This document shows, one piece after another, positions 1-12,174 of a stretch of DNA of 64,000 nt. The number at the start of each line of letters is the position of its first letter. Within the stretch, counting starts at the first letter, position 1. Below the pieces are notes generated by a model that saw only the letters and a program-made list of their open reading frames with translations, was not told the origin of the DNA and ran no database searches. The translations under genes and the position numbers were made by a program. Location of the stretch: assembly GCA_007922225.1 (NCBI GenBank), contig ML679958.1, positions 56,500,838-56,564,837 of the forward strand. Direction: 5' to 3'. Source of the stretch: Emydura subglobosa (lineage: Eukaryota > Chordata > Testudines > Chelidae).

Positions 1-2330
1 GAAAAAACTGTTATCAGTCACTGAGAACACAGCTGCAGATTGGAAAGACGCTTCAATAAAATGTAGTCAGTGAACATGGTGTTTTTGAATAGGGGCTTAA
101 TCCTGTTCCCACTGGTACAGGATGAGGCCCTATATGCAGTGTGTACTAATTCCATGTGTCACAAAGGTAATTTAACATTTGTAAATGTAGCAGAGGAGCT
201 AATATAGAAGAGCAACGTACAAAACTTAGTTTTGCTTTAGCCTTGGAATTTGCAACATAAGCCAGTAGCAGAAGTTATGCAATCCTAGAGGAAGTGAACA
301 TTTATTGTATTATTCTTGAACTCTTGAAGACTTGCCTCTTTGCAGGCATTAATTTCATTAAAAACTGTCAGCCCTTCTAGCTGGCCCCAGGGTAGTGCTG
401 CTGGTGACACATGGTAAAAACAAATTTAGCCCAGAATGGAGGGCTAGGTGAACACCCACCTTCCATTTAGGCAATATAATATCCTAAGTCCTTGCTTTGA
501 GGGAGAGCTGATGAGAACCCCGTTGGCATGTGTTCTTGGTCTACATTACAGAACAGAAGAGGGTTCATATTCCATTGCCTATCCTCTCAACCCTATCACT
601 TCAAATCAAATAGAAGACACAACATTGTGCCTTTTGCTCTGTCACCTGCAGGAAGAGCCATTAGAGCCTATATGACATATTGCCTAGCACTATGTGAACT
701 TGGAATGTAAAGCCTTTTTATATTGGGCTTGCACAAAAGGATAGAGTTAAATTTGCTCTGAATTTCCTGGGGTTTGAAATCCCAAACAATGTTTTATTAA
801 TGTATTCTTTTGCGCTGAAAATAAATTAACATGGGCAGGGTCATATTTGAAGTGGGTGTATGTGTGGGTTTTTTCCCAAGAATTTAAACTGAAAATTAAT
901 TAAACCTGCATTTAGGAAATGGATTATAAATAAATTATCTTTGAGAAATGAAAAAATATCAGCTATCACGAGGACTTGACAGGATTTGCTTCTAAAACGA
1001 GACATTGAACGTATTTGAAATTAAACTATTGTGAAGTCCATCTCTGGAGTGAAATACAATCTGCACTCTTTCTGGGTAAAGAGTATTTGACACAGCTCCT
1101 CAAGAGAAACTTTGAGTTGATTAAAATTCTCTCAGTATTTTTATTAATACAGCAGTCTTTCACTAACTAAGCAAAGAAAAACTATACTCAATTAGATTAT
1201 TGCTGTAGTTTCTTCTGCTTCTTAGTTACCTTCAGGTGAAACAATGTAGACAGAAAATTAAGGTTAATATTACTAACTAGCTAAGGGGGCTTCTAAAAGA
1301 AGGTGCATGGAATAAAAAGCAGACAAAACAATTTTGGGGGGTTAGTTTGAATTTCAGGATCTTTGAATACGTGGTTTCCTTTCCCCCTCTTTCTTCAATG
1401 TATTGTAACTCACAACATAATTTTCTCAGATACTCCATCAAGGAAGAGTCAATTTTATGGCAAGTGAAAGAATGAAAATTTTTCTTGTAAAGGAAGTTAA
1501 ACTAAGGCAGCACACAGAAGGGTCAGCGCTGATGATATCTTACATCCAGGGTTTGTTTTGTTCTGTTTAGAATATTTAAAGCCAGAATTGACTTTGAATA
1601 TCCACAAAGTTTATGGATTTCTCAAATCAAGATTCCCTCTCCAAAGTGATCTGCATATATTTGTAAAATAGACAAAGATATTTGTTTACTTTTGTTCTTA
1701 TGGCAGAGTGTGACCCAGCACACTGTTTTAAACTCTTTCTTACTATTCTGACCAAGGGGATTGCTTTCACTCTCCTAATACATTAAATCAATTAATGTTT
1801 CTTAAAATTGCCTAAGTGGGATTATAGAGCTTTCATCTACACCTGGGACATTATTCTTTCCCTTCACAGTTCTTTCTCCAGCTCTGACATTGACTTTGGG
1901 TGATGGTAGAATTAAGAGTCTTAGTCTTATTTATACAGCACTTAAAATGTACTAAGAGTATTACAAAGCAAATAAAACAGGCTTTTGCGCTCAAAAGTTT
2001 ATAGTCTGTGAATGTCCACACTACTTGCTGACCCTTTGATTTCAGTGGGAATACTCACATGAGTAAAGTTACTCGTGTGTTAACGGGATTGGGCTATGTG
2101 ACACACTGAATGAGTGACACTCAGAGCAGGTGTCTGGGAGGACAAGAATTACAGTGATAAAATCAGTTACTTAGTTCTGGTGTGTGCATCTCTTAGTCCC
2201 AATACATGTATTAATTATTTATTTAATGTTGACTCGATTCTGAACAATGTGGAAGAAGGGAATTTTCAGGAGGCATTTGAAATGAGGAGAGAGTGATGGC
2301 TGCTGAACAGGGAATAACTGGCCTTGGTGT
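1..2330. other. Intergenic, no recognised gene
   Basis: AT-rich sequence with only short open frames. Around 1925-1980 and 2030-2090 there are weak resemblances to dispersed amniote SINE-like and palindromic miniature repeats. Nothing else is recognisable. Confidence 0.6.
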
Positions 2331-2550
2331 AAAGTTCCAGAGGGGTAGCCATGTTAGTCTGTATACACCAAAAACAACGGGGGTCCTGTAGCATCTTGAA
2401 GACTAACACATTTCTGCGGGCATAAGCTTTCGTGGGTAGCAACCCACTTCGTCAGATGCATGAAGTGGAAACCACAGAGAGGAGGTGTATAGATACATCC
2501 AAGGGTGAGAAACATAACAATGGGGAGGGCAAGTGCTAACAAAGTCAATT
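2331..2550 (-). mobile_element. Penelope-like element tail
   Basis: Contains the block GCATAAGCTTTCGTGGG followed by AACCCACTTCGTCAGATG. The same block occurs at both ends of the GIY-YIG-bearing element at 44977-45927, which identifies the family. Only the terminal repeat part is present, with no protein-coding remnant. Orientation is set by analogy with that element. Confidence 0.65.
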
Positions 2551-3081
2551 CAGTCTGACTATGACCCTGCAGCTCCTTTTATCTGAGCCTGCTGGGCTCT
2601 GATGGGCTGCTTCCATGCAGCCTTTCTAGGCAGACCTGGAGGACCCATCTTCACTGCTCCTCTGCCAGGGTGAGTTGTAGGAGGATTGCAAGGCCTCCAG
2701 AAGAAGCTGTGAAGGGCCAGGTACACCCTGTCAGAGGGAAGCTAAGAAGGAGTGCGCCACAGTGTAAACAGCAATATTAGGATCACAAAGAATGAGAAAA
2801 AAAGACACAGAAGGGCACATGGAGATCAGTTTCTAGCCAGAGCAAAAACCCTAACCTCAAAAATACTGTTTACTACTATAGTTTGCTGGTCATCTTATCT
2901 GCTAATCACTATTAGAAAACAGGTATATATTTCATTATAGCAAGTTTCTTGCTAAATATATAAGCTAAGGAAGAAATAATTCAGTTCACAAGTATTTCAA
3001 AAAACTGTTCAGCACCGGAGTAGTTTGTGATTATTAAGAAGTCCATGGGAAAGAGACATCATTTCAGCTCCCAGTGTAGTA

Positions 3082-3415
3082 CAATAGAACCTCAGAATTA
3101 CAAACTGACTGGTCAAGCACACGCCTCATTTGGAATCAGAAGTACGCAATCTGGCAGCAGCAGAGACCAAAAAAAAGGGAAATACAGTACAGTGCTGTGT
3201 TGGGTACGAGGAGTAAACTACAGTAAGAGGAATAAACTACTAAAAAAATTAAGGGAAAACAGCATTTTTCTTCTGCATGGTAAAGTTTCAGAGCTGTATT
3301 AAGTCAATGTTCAGCTGTACACTTTTGAAAGAACAACCATAACGATTTGTTCTGAGATACGAATATCTCAGTCATGAACAGCCTCCAAGGTGTTCATAAC
3401 TCTGAGGTTCTACTG
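3082..3415. mobile_element. Tigger/mariner-type miniature transposon
   Basis: The left end CAATAGAACCTCAGAATTA and the right end TCTGAGGTTCTACTG are inverted copies of the Tigger-type terminal repeat. Both ends are flanked by TA (3080-3081 and 3416-3417), the mariner-superfamily target duplication. The 334-bp body encodes no transposase; its open frames are incidental. Confidence 0.8.
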
Positions 3416-3656
3416 TAAGTAGTTTACTGTCAAAAGAAATGTATAGTGCAAAACATTTAATTTACAGCAGAATTGCACATTGTTTTTATGCCTAGGTAGA
3501 TTTCCAAACAACTGTTTAGCAACCTTTTAATTCACTTGAATACAAGATTGACCAGGTCATGGTTTTTCAAAGATCTATTTCTGGCTTGTTTAAATAGAGC
3601 TAATGTAAAGGAGATTTTGTTTCAAGTGCTTTATTTGCTGAGGGGGTACACGCTTA

Positions 3657-4512
3657 GGCTTTGTCTATACTACAGAAATTTGTCAACATAAGGTATGTCG
3701 ACTTTCAGCCACCGATGGCTGATGTCCACACTGCTATCCTTGGGTCGGTGGAGTGCGTCCTCACTAGGACCACTTCCACCGACCTAAGGGGCAGCACACA
3801 AGCTCCCGGCTGCCCCTCCACCACTATTGATCCCAGCCGGGGCGCAGGGACTTCCCAGCATACAGCCGGGAACTGGAAGGCAGCTGCCAAGCCCCAGCTA
3901 CCAGCAGGGCTGCAGCCACCCAAGCCAAGGGCTGCAACTAGGTGGCAGCCACCCATGGCTTCCCAACCGGGCTGCCAGTAGGGCTGCAGCCACCTGGCTG
4001 CAAGCCCCGGCACGGGTGCGGGTGGCTGCCGCCCCTCTGACACCCGGGATGCTGGGAAGCCGTGGGTGGCTGCTGCCCCGGGATGCGAGGAATGCAGCCC
4101 CATGGGCATCCGGGACACCGGTAAGCTCCAGGTGGCTGCCAACCGGCTGCGAGCCTGTTCGTGGCTTGTTGGCATCCTGGGCGGCAGCCGGACAGGCAGC
4201 CAGGTAGCAGCTACCCACAGCCAGTGGCTTGCAGAGCCAGGCTCCAGGCCCTGCCCCCACTCCCCCGCACTTGTCAATTTCACTGCAGAGCAGAGCAGTA
4301 AAATTGACAAGTATGACAGCCCCTCCACTGCTCTAAGGGGACACAATGATTACACTGACACTGTGTCGCCCTACCTCTGCCAACAAAAGTCTTATGCCTT
4401 TTGTCAAGGTGGTTTTATTTTGTCGACAAAACAGGGCAGTTTTGTCGACAAAAGTGTGGTTGCAGTGTGTGCACCAGGATTGTCGACAAAACTCTCTAGT
4501 ATAGACCAGGTC
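3657..4512. mobile_element. Large GC-rich Harbinger-like miniature element
   Basis: The left end GGCTTTGTCTATACTA and the reverse complement of the right end, GACCTGGTCTATACTA, form inverted termini. Flanks are TTA on the left and TAA on the right, close to the TWA duplication of PIF/Harbinger elements. The middle (about 3770-4260) is very GC-rich and made of imperfect tandem copies of a GGCTGCAGCCACC-like motif. The right part carries three TGTCGACAAA palindromes. Open frames of 106-213 codons on both strands come from this low-complexity core and are not genes. Confidence 0.7.
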
Positions 4513-5590
4513 TAAGTCATCTTATCTGTACTTCTGACCTTAAGTTCCACTTTTACTTATGTTACTTAGCTGCACATATCTTCTGACACATTATGGTGGC
4601 TTCAGCATAGATTTGAGTTCCAGCCTTCAGCACAGAACGTGCTTCCCCCATGCTTTAGCTATAAGCACATCAACTTTCAGACCCAAACAATCAAATGTTC
4701 TTCTGTATTTTGGCATGTGCTCCTTAGTTAACCAGCAGGTATTAATCAGATTAAATGAAGTGTTTTAGACAGCGGAATCAGAGGTAGGCTAAAGAATTCA
4801 GCAAATTAAAAAAAGCTAAAACCTGTCTATTTATGAGCATTTCTACAGCACTTACCCCTAGCTTCTAAGCATTATTGGCAGCCAATGCTTCTATACAATG
4901 GAGCTAATACAAGTAGGTGGCGGGACCTAGTAGCAGAACTTCAGCAAAATTGCTGATGTGACTAATTATTCTTTCCTGTATTCTAGCACAATTTTTGCCA
5001 GCTCTTTTGTTCTGCCAAACACATTTTGTAGAAGTCCTAACTTCCCACTCCTCCACTTTTCTCACGGTCTTTTCTGTTTGTTTTGCTGGTCCCATGGATT
5101 GCATTTTGAATGTATTTAGAAATTGTCTCTTACAATTATATCCTAGAATGCATTGAGTATAAGAAATACTAGAGCCAAATCTTCTAAGCTTGAGTTTTAT
5201 TTTGAGGTGTATTTCTCTCACATTTTCCCCAAACTTTGTTCAGTGAGGGACAGATTTAAAGCCAATCAGTTTTTTCATTAACGTCAGTGGGCTTTGGAAC
5301 AGGTCCTTTTACTGGGAGTCAGAGAGAGTCATAATTGGTGCATCTGAAACATTTAACATGAAAAGCAGGATGTTACTGGAAAACAAGAGCTTGATTCAGT
5401 CTCTTGTGGATAACACCCACTTGAATGAAGTTGCCATCTGTTGTTTGTATTGTATCAAAATGAGTTAAATAAATGAGAAGGGAGAGGCAGAACTCGAGAG
5501 AAAAATATGGGCAGAAAATAATGTTTTGAAATTTACTATTAAAGCACAAAAAAGAGGAACAGCAGGGATGTGAAACATTTTATGTTGGGT
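4513..5590. other. Intergenic, nothing recognised
   Basis: AT-rich, with no repeat or coding signature that I can identify. Confidence 0.5.
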
Positions 5591-5619
5591 GTCTGAACAC
5601 CATGGTGGTGTAAACAGTG

Positions 5620-6120
5620 GCGTACCGACATAGAGGGCGGGAGGGGAGCCATGACTCTGGGTCCCGACCTGGGGGTGGGGCGTCGGCCTGGCCCTCCTTG
5701 AAGGAGCCACCTCCCACTGTCGCAGGCAGCCAGGGGCCACTGGGCTTTGACATCCCCAGCAGCTGCGCTGACCCCAGCTCAGGCCTGCCGATGGCCTAGG
5801 GCTCCCGCAGCGGGGGAAGCAAGCATCCTCCCGGCTCCTCTGCCTCCACGCTGGGTACAACGAGAGAGCCGCAGAGACCCCAGCCATGCAGGGCCCAGGC
5901 AGCCAACCTAACGATGGGACTCTGGGGCAGAGCCTGTCATCCCTATCTCCCTCCCCCCCCCCGCCAGATGGCCCAGGGGCATCTGCCCCTGTCACTCCTG
6001 CTCCCCACCGCATCCACCACCCCTGCAGCAGGGTGGGAGTGGGAGAAAGTGGGAAATGGGCCCACAGACACCCCCCCCCCCACAGGGTGCTGCCACCGCT
6101 GTGGCCGACGGGGAGTGGGA
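5620..6120. other. GC-rich patch, probably repeat-derived
   Basis: A run of C-rich and G-rich tracts with many CpGs, including C-runs near 5948-5962 and 6070-6081. The left border contains CAGTGGCGTACCGAC, reminiscent of a hAT-type terminus, but I find no matching right terminus. It lacks CCAAT, CArG or YY1-type elements and a downstream exon, so I do not call it a promoter. Confidence 0.35.
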
Positions 6121-6404
6121 TGGTGCAAATACGAGTATTGGCCCACAGTACACTACTGGGTGTAAAGGGACCAAATAAATGGAGAGACCAAAAATAGCCA
6201 CCGACAAATCATTCAGGCATAAGATGGTTACTGGATGGAAGACAGCCAGTGCAATGGCTCTGTATAGGTCCTCCTCATGGTACCTAGTGTAGAAGGTGGG
6301 CTTGGTACTGGCAATGGAATGGGGAGTGGAAAATAGGGGCAGCATAAAAGTGGTTTCATGCCATTATCACCTCCCATTCATGTATCAATCAGAGCCCAGC
6401 TGTT

Positions 6405-6500
6405 ACACAGAATCCAGCCTACAGTTCCTGCCCTGCAGTATATTACAATCTAAGCAGAGACACGACAAGACAAGAGAAGACAAAAGAAAAGAAAGAATTA
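6405..6500. repeat. Amniote SINE-like tail fragment
   Basis: CAGTTCCTGCCCTGCAG followed by TTACAATCTAAGCAGAGAC matches the tail motif of a dispersed family also seen at 44180-44245, 46780-46885 and 60215-60300. It ends in a simple AAGACAAGAG-rich stretch. Confidence 0.45.
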
Positions 6501-6635
6501 GGGATAATGAGAGTTACAAGTACAAGACTGAATTAGCTTAGTGGTAGTGCACACCTTTTGGTGTTTTTCTTTTGTTTTTAATATATATTTAATTGGGGTG
6601 TCTTAAGACTCAAAGTTGTTTGTCCGGGGATATCA

Positions 6636-6980
6636 TCATATCATAGAATCATAGATTAGTGTTGGAAGGGATCTCAGGAGATTATCTAATCTAACCCCCT
6701 TCTCAAAGCAGGACCAACCCCAACTAAATCATCCCAGCCAGGGCTTTGTCAAGCCAGGCCTTAAAAACCTCTAAGAATGTAGATTCCACCACCTCCCTAG
6801 GTAACCCATTCCAGTGCTTCACCACCCTCCTAAGGAAAAGGTTTTCCTAATATCCAACCTAGACTTCCTCCACCACAACTTGAGACCATTGCTCCTTGTT
6901 CATCTGCCACCGCTGAGAACAGGCTAGCTGTATCCTCTTTGGAACTCCCCTTCAAGTAGCTGAAGGCTGCTATCAAATCC
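6636..6980 (-). mobile_element. CR1 LINE 3' end
   Basis: On the plus strand it opens with ATCATAGAATCATAGATT, the reversed CR1 tail, followed by the conserved 3' block including GGAAGGGATCTCAGGAG. It is a severely 5'-truncated, minus-strand insertion of about 345 bp containing only the end of ORF2 and the 3' UTR. Confidence 0.85.
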
Positions 6981-7345
6981 CCAGGATATGCCTGAACAGT
7001 AATAAGCCCTCTTGTGAGAGAGAAACAGTGTAGCTCTAAAGTATCCTCATAAAAATTACCAGTTTAATCATCCTTACTAGTATATTATCTTTCCTTCTGC
7101 TATTTAATTATGTTGAACTTCTTAAGTAATAAGTACAACAGATATTTTGACACAGATTTCAAATAATTTAGAGTAGAAGACACACACATGTATGCCATAT
7201 AGAAAATACGTTTCCTGAATATACTTTCAAAATTCTGTAAAATAACAAATACTTCATTAAATGGCTACATCATGTTTTTTACATTAAAATGAAACCTAAC
7301 ACAGGATTTAGTTCAGCTGTTGGCTTCTGAATTTAAACAAACGCT
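6981..7345. other. Intergenic, nothing recognised
   Basis: AT-rich sequence without repeat or coding signature. Confidence 0.5.
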
Positions 7346-7349
7346 TCAT

Positions 7350-8125
7350 GTATTGGATAACTGTGATGGAGTGTACCTGGCCATGGTGGCTCCCTACACG
7401 AGGTTCTATAATCCTTCTACATCCCAAGGCCCAGAAACCAGCAAAGTGGGAGGAAAGCAGCAGCAAAGGTATGTCCTCCAGGCATTCTCAGAGAGGCTTC
7501 TCTGGAGCAGCTATCTTGGAAACTACAGAAACCTGGTCCTCCAAGGACTAGAAGGGCTAGTGACAGCCAATCAGAGCCAAGCAGGCACAGATAAGAGGAG
7601 TTGCAGGACCTTAGCAGGTCAGTCCCTGGCTGGGACCAGAGGAGTAAGGAAGAGAGTTCTCTACTCACAGGAGCCTAAGAATTAGCCAGGGTTTGCAGGG
7701 AGCGAGGGATCTGAGGACTTTAGCCCTTGGCTAAGGGTGAAGATAAAGAGATCAGGTGGGAAGAAACCCAGAGAAGTAGTAGTGCTGAATTAAATTGAGC
7801 AGTATGTGGCTGCTGGTAATAGGGTCCCTGGGTTGGAGCCCAAAGCACTGGATGGGCCTGGGTTTCCCCAACTGGCAAAGTGGTGTAAACCCAAGAACAG
7901 AGGGGGAATGCCTAACCTAAGCCCGAAGAAGGGAACAGAGCTTGTTTAGAAGCCAAAGCAAAAGGCCCAGAGCTGGGGCTGAAGACCCTGCTGAAAGCAG
8001 ATAGATGCTGGACTGTTTGCTGTCGTTTTGACTCTGATGTGGTTGGAGGGCCAAGCCACTATGGACATGCCTAGCAAGGATGACAACCTATAAGGGTACC
8101 AGGAAAAGGACCCAGCCCCAGTGAG
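7350..8125. other. Unassigned ~775-bp block, possibly LTR-derived
   Basis: The composition (AGAG- and CCAG-rich, about 50% GC) differs clearly from the AT-rich flanks at both edges, as expected for an inserted element. The open frame 7320-7685 has no domain I recognise. I see no terminal repeats or target duplication, so the class is uncertain. Confidence 0.3.
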
Positions 8126-8129
8126 ACAT

Positions 8130-9189
8130 TCAAGAGGGAAGTGTTCACCTTATGCTAACAGTTATTGTTACTATAAAGATGTCATAAAGCTATATTTTGA
8201 TGCTACTGCTTTTAAGAGTTTTTGAGAATTAGTGGTATAAAGATTTCCTACAGAAGAAATAAGTTTTCTTTTATTGTACTGATTTTTTTTAGGGCATCGG
8301 CCTCAGCATTGAGGCACTTATTTACAAGACAAATGTTAAAGACTGAGGTTGAAATTCATTTTTTTTTTAATACCCTGTGCAACTTCACTGATGTCAATAA
8401 ATTATGAAAAAATAAGCTAGAGTACATAATGCTGTTCTTATTTCAGGATTAAAATTAAGCAAAATAAAAATGAAGGGAAAAGAAAACGACACCTAAAAAT
8501 TCGACATAAACTAAAACAAATGAAAATATTTTATATCTATGCTCTGAAGCTCACTAGGTTTCAGATCTAGTTGACCACCAAGGGAAGCAAATTCCAGAGA
8601 GGGCTCCTGCAGTGAGCGACCTCTGCCATCAGGCCTGAAGTGCTTAACCACAAAAAGTGACAGCAAAAAATCCACCTGATCTTCAGCGAAGAGATAAGGC
8701 TGGGTTTCAAACCATTCAAGGCTTTAAAAATTAAGATCTGTATTTTAACTGCATCGTGGAGAGAACAAGCAGTCAGTACTAAGGTTTGGGTCTTGAGCCA
8801 GGAAAGATTTACACACATGCTTAACTTTACTCATTCTGAGCAGCTAAACTACACTTATTGTGCACAAAGTTTAAACACATGCATAAGTCTTTGCAGAATT
8901 AGGCTAAATTTAGCCCTAATCTTGCAAGCACTTACACAGATGTTTAAATTTATTTTGTTTCTTTGCAGAGGCAACGCATGCGGGGGAGGGAGCATGCGGG
9001 GTCATGTGTCCCCCCCAGATTTGCTCCTTGGCTTGTACTGAGCATGCACACACGGACTGAGAATACACAATAACACTGCTGAAGCTGGCTGCCCTCACTC
9101 TGCCCCCACACTATCAGCAGGCACGGGTCATCTGTTTCTTTGTTGAGATGGATGGTCAGAAAAATCAATAGCGATGACTCAGCGGAATG
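8130..9189. other. Intergenic with weak repeat relics
   Basis: Around 8570-8790 the minus strand gives a frame containing FKALNGLKPSL, reminiscent of the C-terminal region of an old L2/CR1-type LINE. At about 8800-8945 there are pieces of the CCTGATCCTGCAAA palindromic family. The rest is unassigned. Confidence 0.35.
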
Positions 9190-9197
9190 GATTGCCC

Positions 9198-9290
9198 CAC
9201 AGTTCAGTGCTATCACCCTTGCTGTTTAATGTCTGCACAGATGATCAGCCAGAATTCCCTGATATGCAAAGATTCATTTGTGTCATCTGG
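9198..9290 (+). pseudogene. Non-LTR reverse-transcriptase fragment
   Basis: Plus-strand translation gives SSVLSPLLFNVCTDDQP and then FPDMQRFICV, which matches the segment just before the catalytic box of non-LTR reverse transcriptases (the usual G-S-x-LSPLLFN run). The expected YADD box is lost. The open part is only about 30 codons. The parent family is uncertain. Confidence 0.5.
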
Positions 9291-12170
9291 ATCCCTCTCT
9301 CTGGCCCAGTCTAGTCCGGAGATCCCACAAAATTAGAACAAAAAGGTCCAGAGTCCCAGGAAACAGTGGGCGGGGGGAGGCCAGGATGATGAAACTTGCT
9401 TTACTAGTCTCTCTCTGTTCTTTTCTTATTTTCTCCCCAGGTTTGTTTCTTTAAGGACCCAAAAAGGGAACGGTGAATGGAATAGCCCATCCCTTCATAA
9501 CTTAGTCCACTAATTAGGCCTGATATTTGACACACCAATTTTGTTTAGTTAATTTTTGGTTCCACATATTCTATTACCAAGCATGATTTCACATAGTCCT
9601 TGAACTATATCACTAGGCCCTTTTTGTTTAGACTAATTTCATTTTTCTGTATCTCTGGTACCTTTCCCTACCAGCATTTGTTACTGTAGGTTATTGTGAC
9701 ATTTCATAAACTTTTACACACTTTTTACAGTTGAGCTCACAATCAGAGTAAAATTGTAGGTCCACCAGGGCTTTCTTGTGTTTGAGGGAAAAAAGCTATA
9801 TTTAAATTATATGAAAGATTTCCATTCTCTAATTATCTGTACTGCTCTTCCACGTACTGAGTTAATGATACACAAACATTCATCCTTAAGATTCTCAACT
9901 CTCTTTACTTTGCATGTAGAAATATTCGGCAGTCGAGCTTTGGGTCTTGTGTCCTGTTAAACCTTAGATTTATGTGTAGGTAGTAAATTAAATAATATTT
10001 CTCTAAAACGAATCCCCCTGTTCATTCCTTCCTTTGTGGCCCAAAGGGAGAACAGGATTTGCCTGCATTACCCTTAGCATACTCAACACTTGTAGTTCTG
10101 CACTGGGACAATGAATATAATCAAAACTTGTGCTTCAGGACTTAAGCGAGTCACCTGCTCTCCAGGGAAGCCAGCAAAATTGGGAGCCTGTAAGAAGTGC
10201 TCCTAGATAGGAGGACAAGACAGAGGGCAGCAGTCAGCAAACATCCAAGAGGATTGGGTCTCAGCCAGTGGTCTCCCGGCCACTGGCTGGAAGACCAGAC
10301 TGGCAAGGATCATTCACTGTTCTTGGAGAAGAGTTGCAGTAGACAGACCTCCTTGCATTCCTGACACCAGAGAAGAGTCTTACCTGATAGGGGCCAGAGG
10401 CTGGAACAAAGAGAACCCCTGGGGAAGAGTCTGAGTGGAGGCAAGCGCATGAATCAGTTGAGGGACATATGGACTAAGAATGACATAGTCACCCAGCTAA
10501 GATACTGGGGTGAAAGTTTTGTTTTGATGTTTCAGTTAATAAATGAGATCCTCCACAAGAAGCTGCTCTTTAGCATCTGTTTGGTCTTGTTTGAACTTGT
10601 TGATACTTTAGGTGAGGGAAAAGTCAAGTAAGGGCTCCTCTGCAAAACTATGCCTGCCTGCAAGGAGGTGTGCTAGGTCATCTTGGAATGGTGACGCTCA
10701 CCTAATTCCCTGCCATTGCAGGAACCTTGGGCATTAGCATCTGTTCTCTTCCTGTGATACACTGCAGTTTAATCCAACTAAAGTCATATATAGGACTTTC
10801 TGGGTGCATTGGTCCCTTGTGGCCCTAATCTCTATGAAACTAAAGAATTGAGTCCCCTAGCAAATAATTTTACATAATTTGTGCCTAATTCTGTTCATAT
10901 AGACTTCCATGGGGTTATATACATGTGAGAACAAAATTTGGTCCATTATGTAAAAATGCAGATCCTGAGATTACTTTCAGTGAAAACATGCGGTATCTCA
11001 GAAGATCTTAATTTGTTCTCCTTCTGGAGGATTGGTGTTTGAATCTTTGTTCCATGTACAGCTAGATCTGGAAATCCACAATATGAAGTGAACCCTTTGC
11101 CAGTAAGGGTCACAAACCTGACCTAATATTTGGGACAGTTATACATCTTTGATTGTTGACTTTAATAAAATCTCTTTGAAGTGGAGTAAAAAACATAATG
11201 GAGGCAGATGGTTTTACATTTGTGTATTTCATCAATGCAATGCTGCTTTTAAAAAGCTTGATGAAATGAAAAGCAGCAATGCAAAATGAAACTGTTAGAT
11301 TGTGCCACCTAAATTAAATCTTGACATTCAAAATATATTTTTGTATCAAAATGGTGCATAATAGGTTGCAAAAAAACCAGATCCACGGTCTTATTATAGG
11401 AATGTCAAATCAAGCAGAAAAGATGTGAACAAAGACAAAATGCTGCAGTCATGCAGAATAAATGTATTTACGTTGTTCTTTTATTCTTCTGATTGAGTAA
11501 AGCATCTTATCTCTTGAAAAATGTTCTCTTCAAAAGGATTTTCACCTTTAAAGTCTTTCCTTTTTAAGTAATTATTAGGGATGTATGGAATTATTTGATA
11601 TGCCAAGCAGATTGAACATAGTTCAAATGGTCAACAAATTAGGAGTGCAGCTTTGTGAACATCATGGATACTTGAGCAATGAAGCTATCCTTAACAAACC
11701 AAAAACTGAAAGCCGCAATTTGTTTTTCCTAAGACCATATCAGTAGGTCAAAAAGTCAGAGAACTGGGGGAGCAATGTGGAAGTCTTCAGATTCTGTCTA
11801 TTTTCATTGCTGCCAAGGTGGGACAGTCTAATTTCCAACTGATTAGAATTATATTTGCTTTATAACTGATAGTAAGGTCAATTTTTATGACTAGAACAAA
11901 CATTTGACTCAAAATACAAAATAAGATCAGGAGTGAGAGAGTACTTTCTGCTCTATACAGAAAATTTGCTCAGACTCTTCAGGGAGAAGGTCAATTAACA
12001 TCTTAAGAGTTCTTTGCAAAAGGGAAGGCTTGCTCAGACACAGCACTACATGACACAAAATAGTTTGTGGCACTTTGCTTTGAAATCTGTAGCAACACAG
12101 GATTTAATTACCTTAGGGAATGACATTGGCCCACATGTTGATGAGTTTTTACAAATAATAACGTTGACAA
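9291..12170. other. Intergenic, mostly unassigned
   Basis: No gene recognised. The stretch 10190-10620 has a GAGAAGAG/CCAG-rich composition like 7350-8125 and contains GTTAATAAATGAG, so it may be a fragment of an old LTR or a non-coding exon. The remainder is AT-rich. Confidence 0.4.
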
Positions 12171-12174
12171 TGCA

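Noticed and set aside
3705..4346. 213-codon minus-strand and 126-149-codon plus-strand frames
   Set aside because: All fall inside the tandem GC-rich core of a transposon with visible inverted ends and translate to Pro/Ala/Gly/Trp-rich repeats.
5465..6345. Overlapping frames in a GC-rich patch, possible gene or island
   Set aside because: Frames overlap on both strands, contain homopolymer runs and have no recognised domain; no promoter elements or splice sites frame them.
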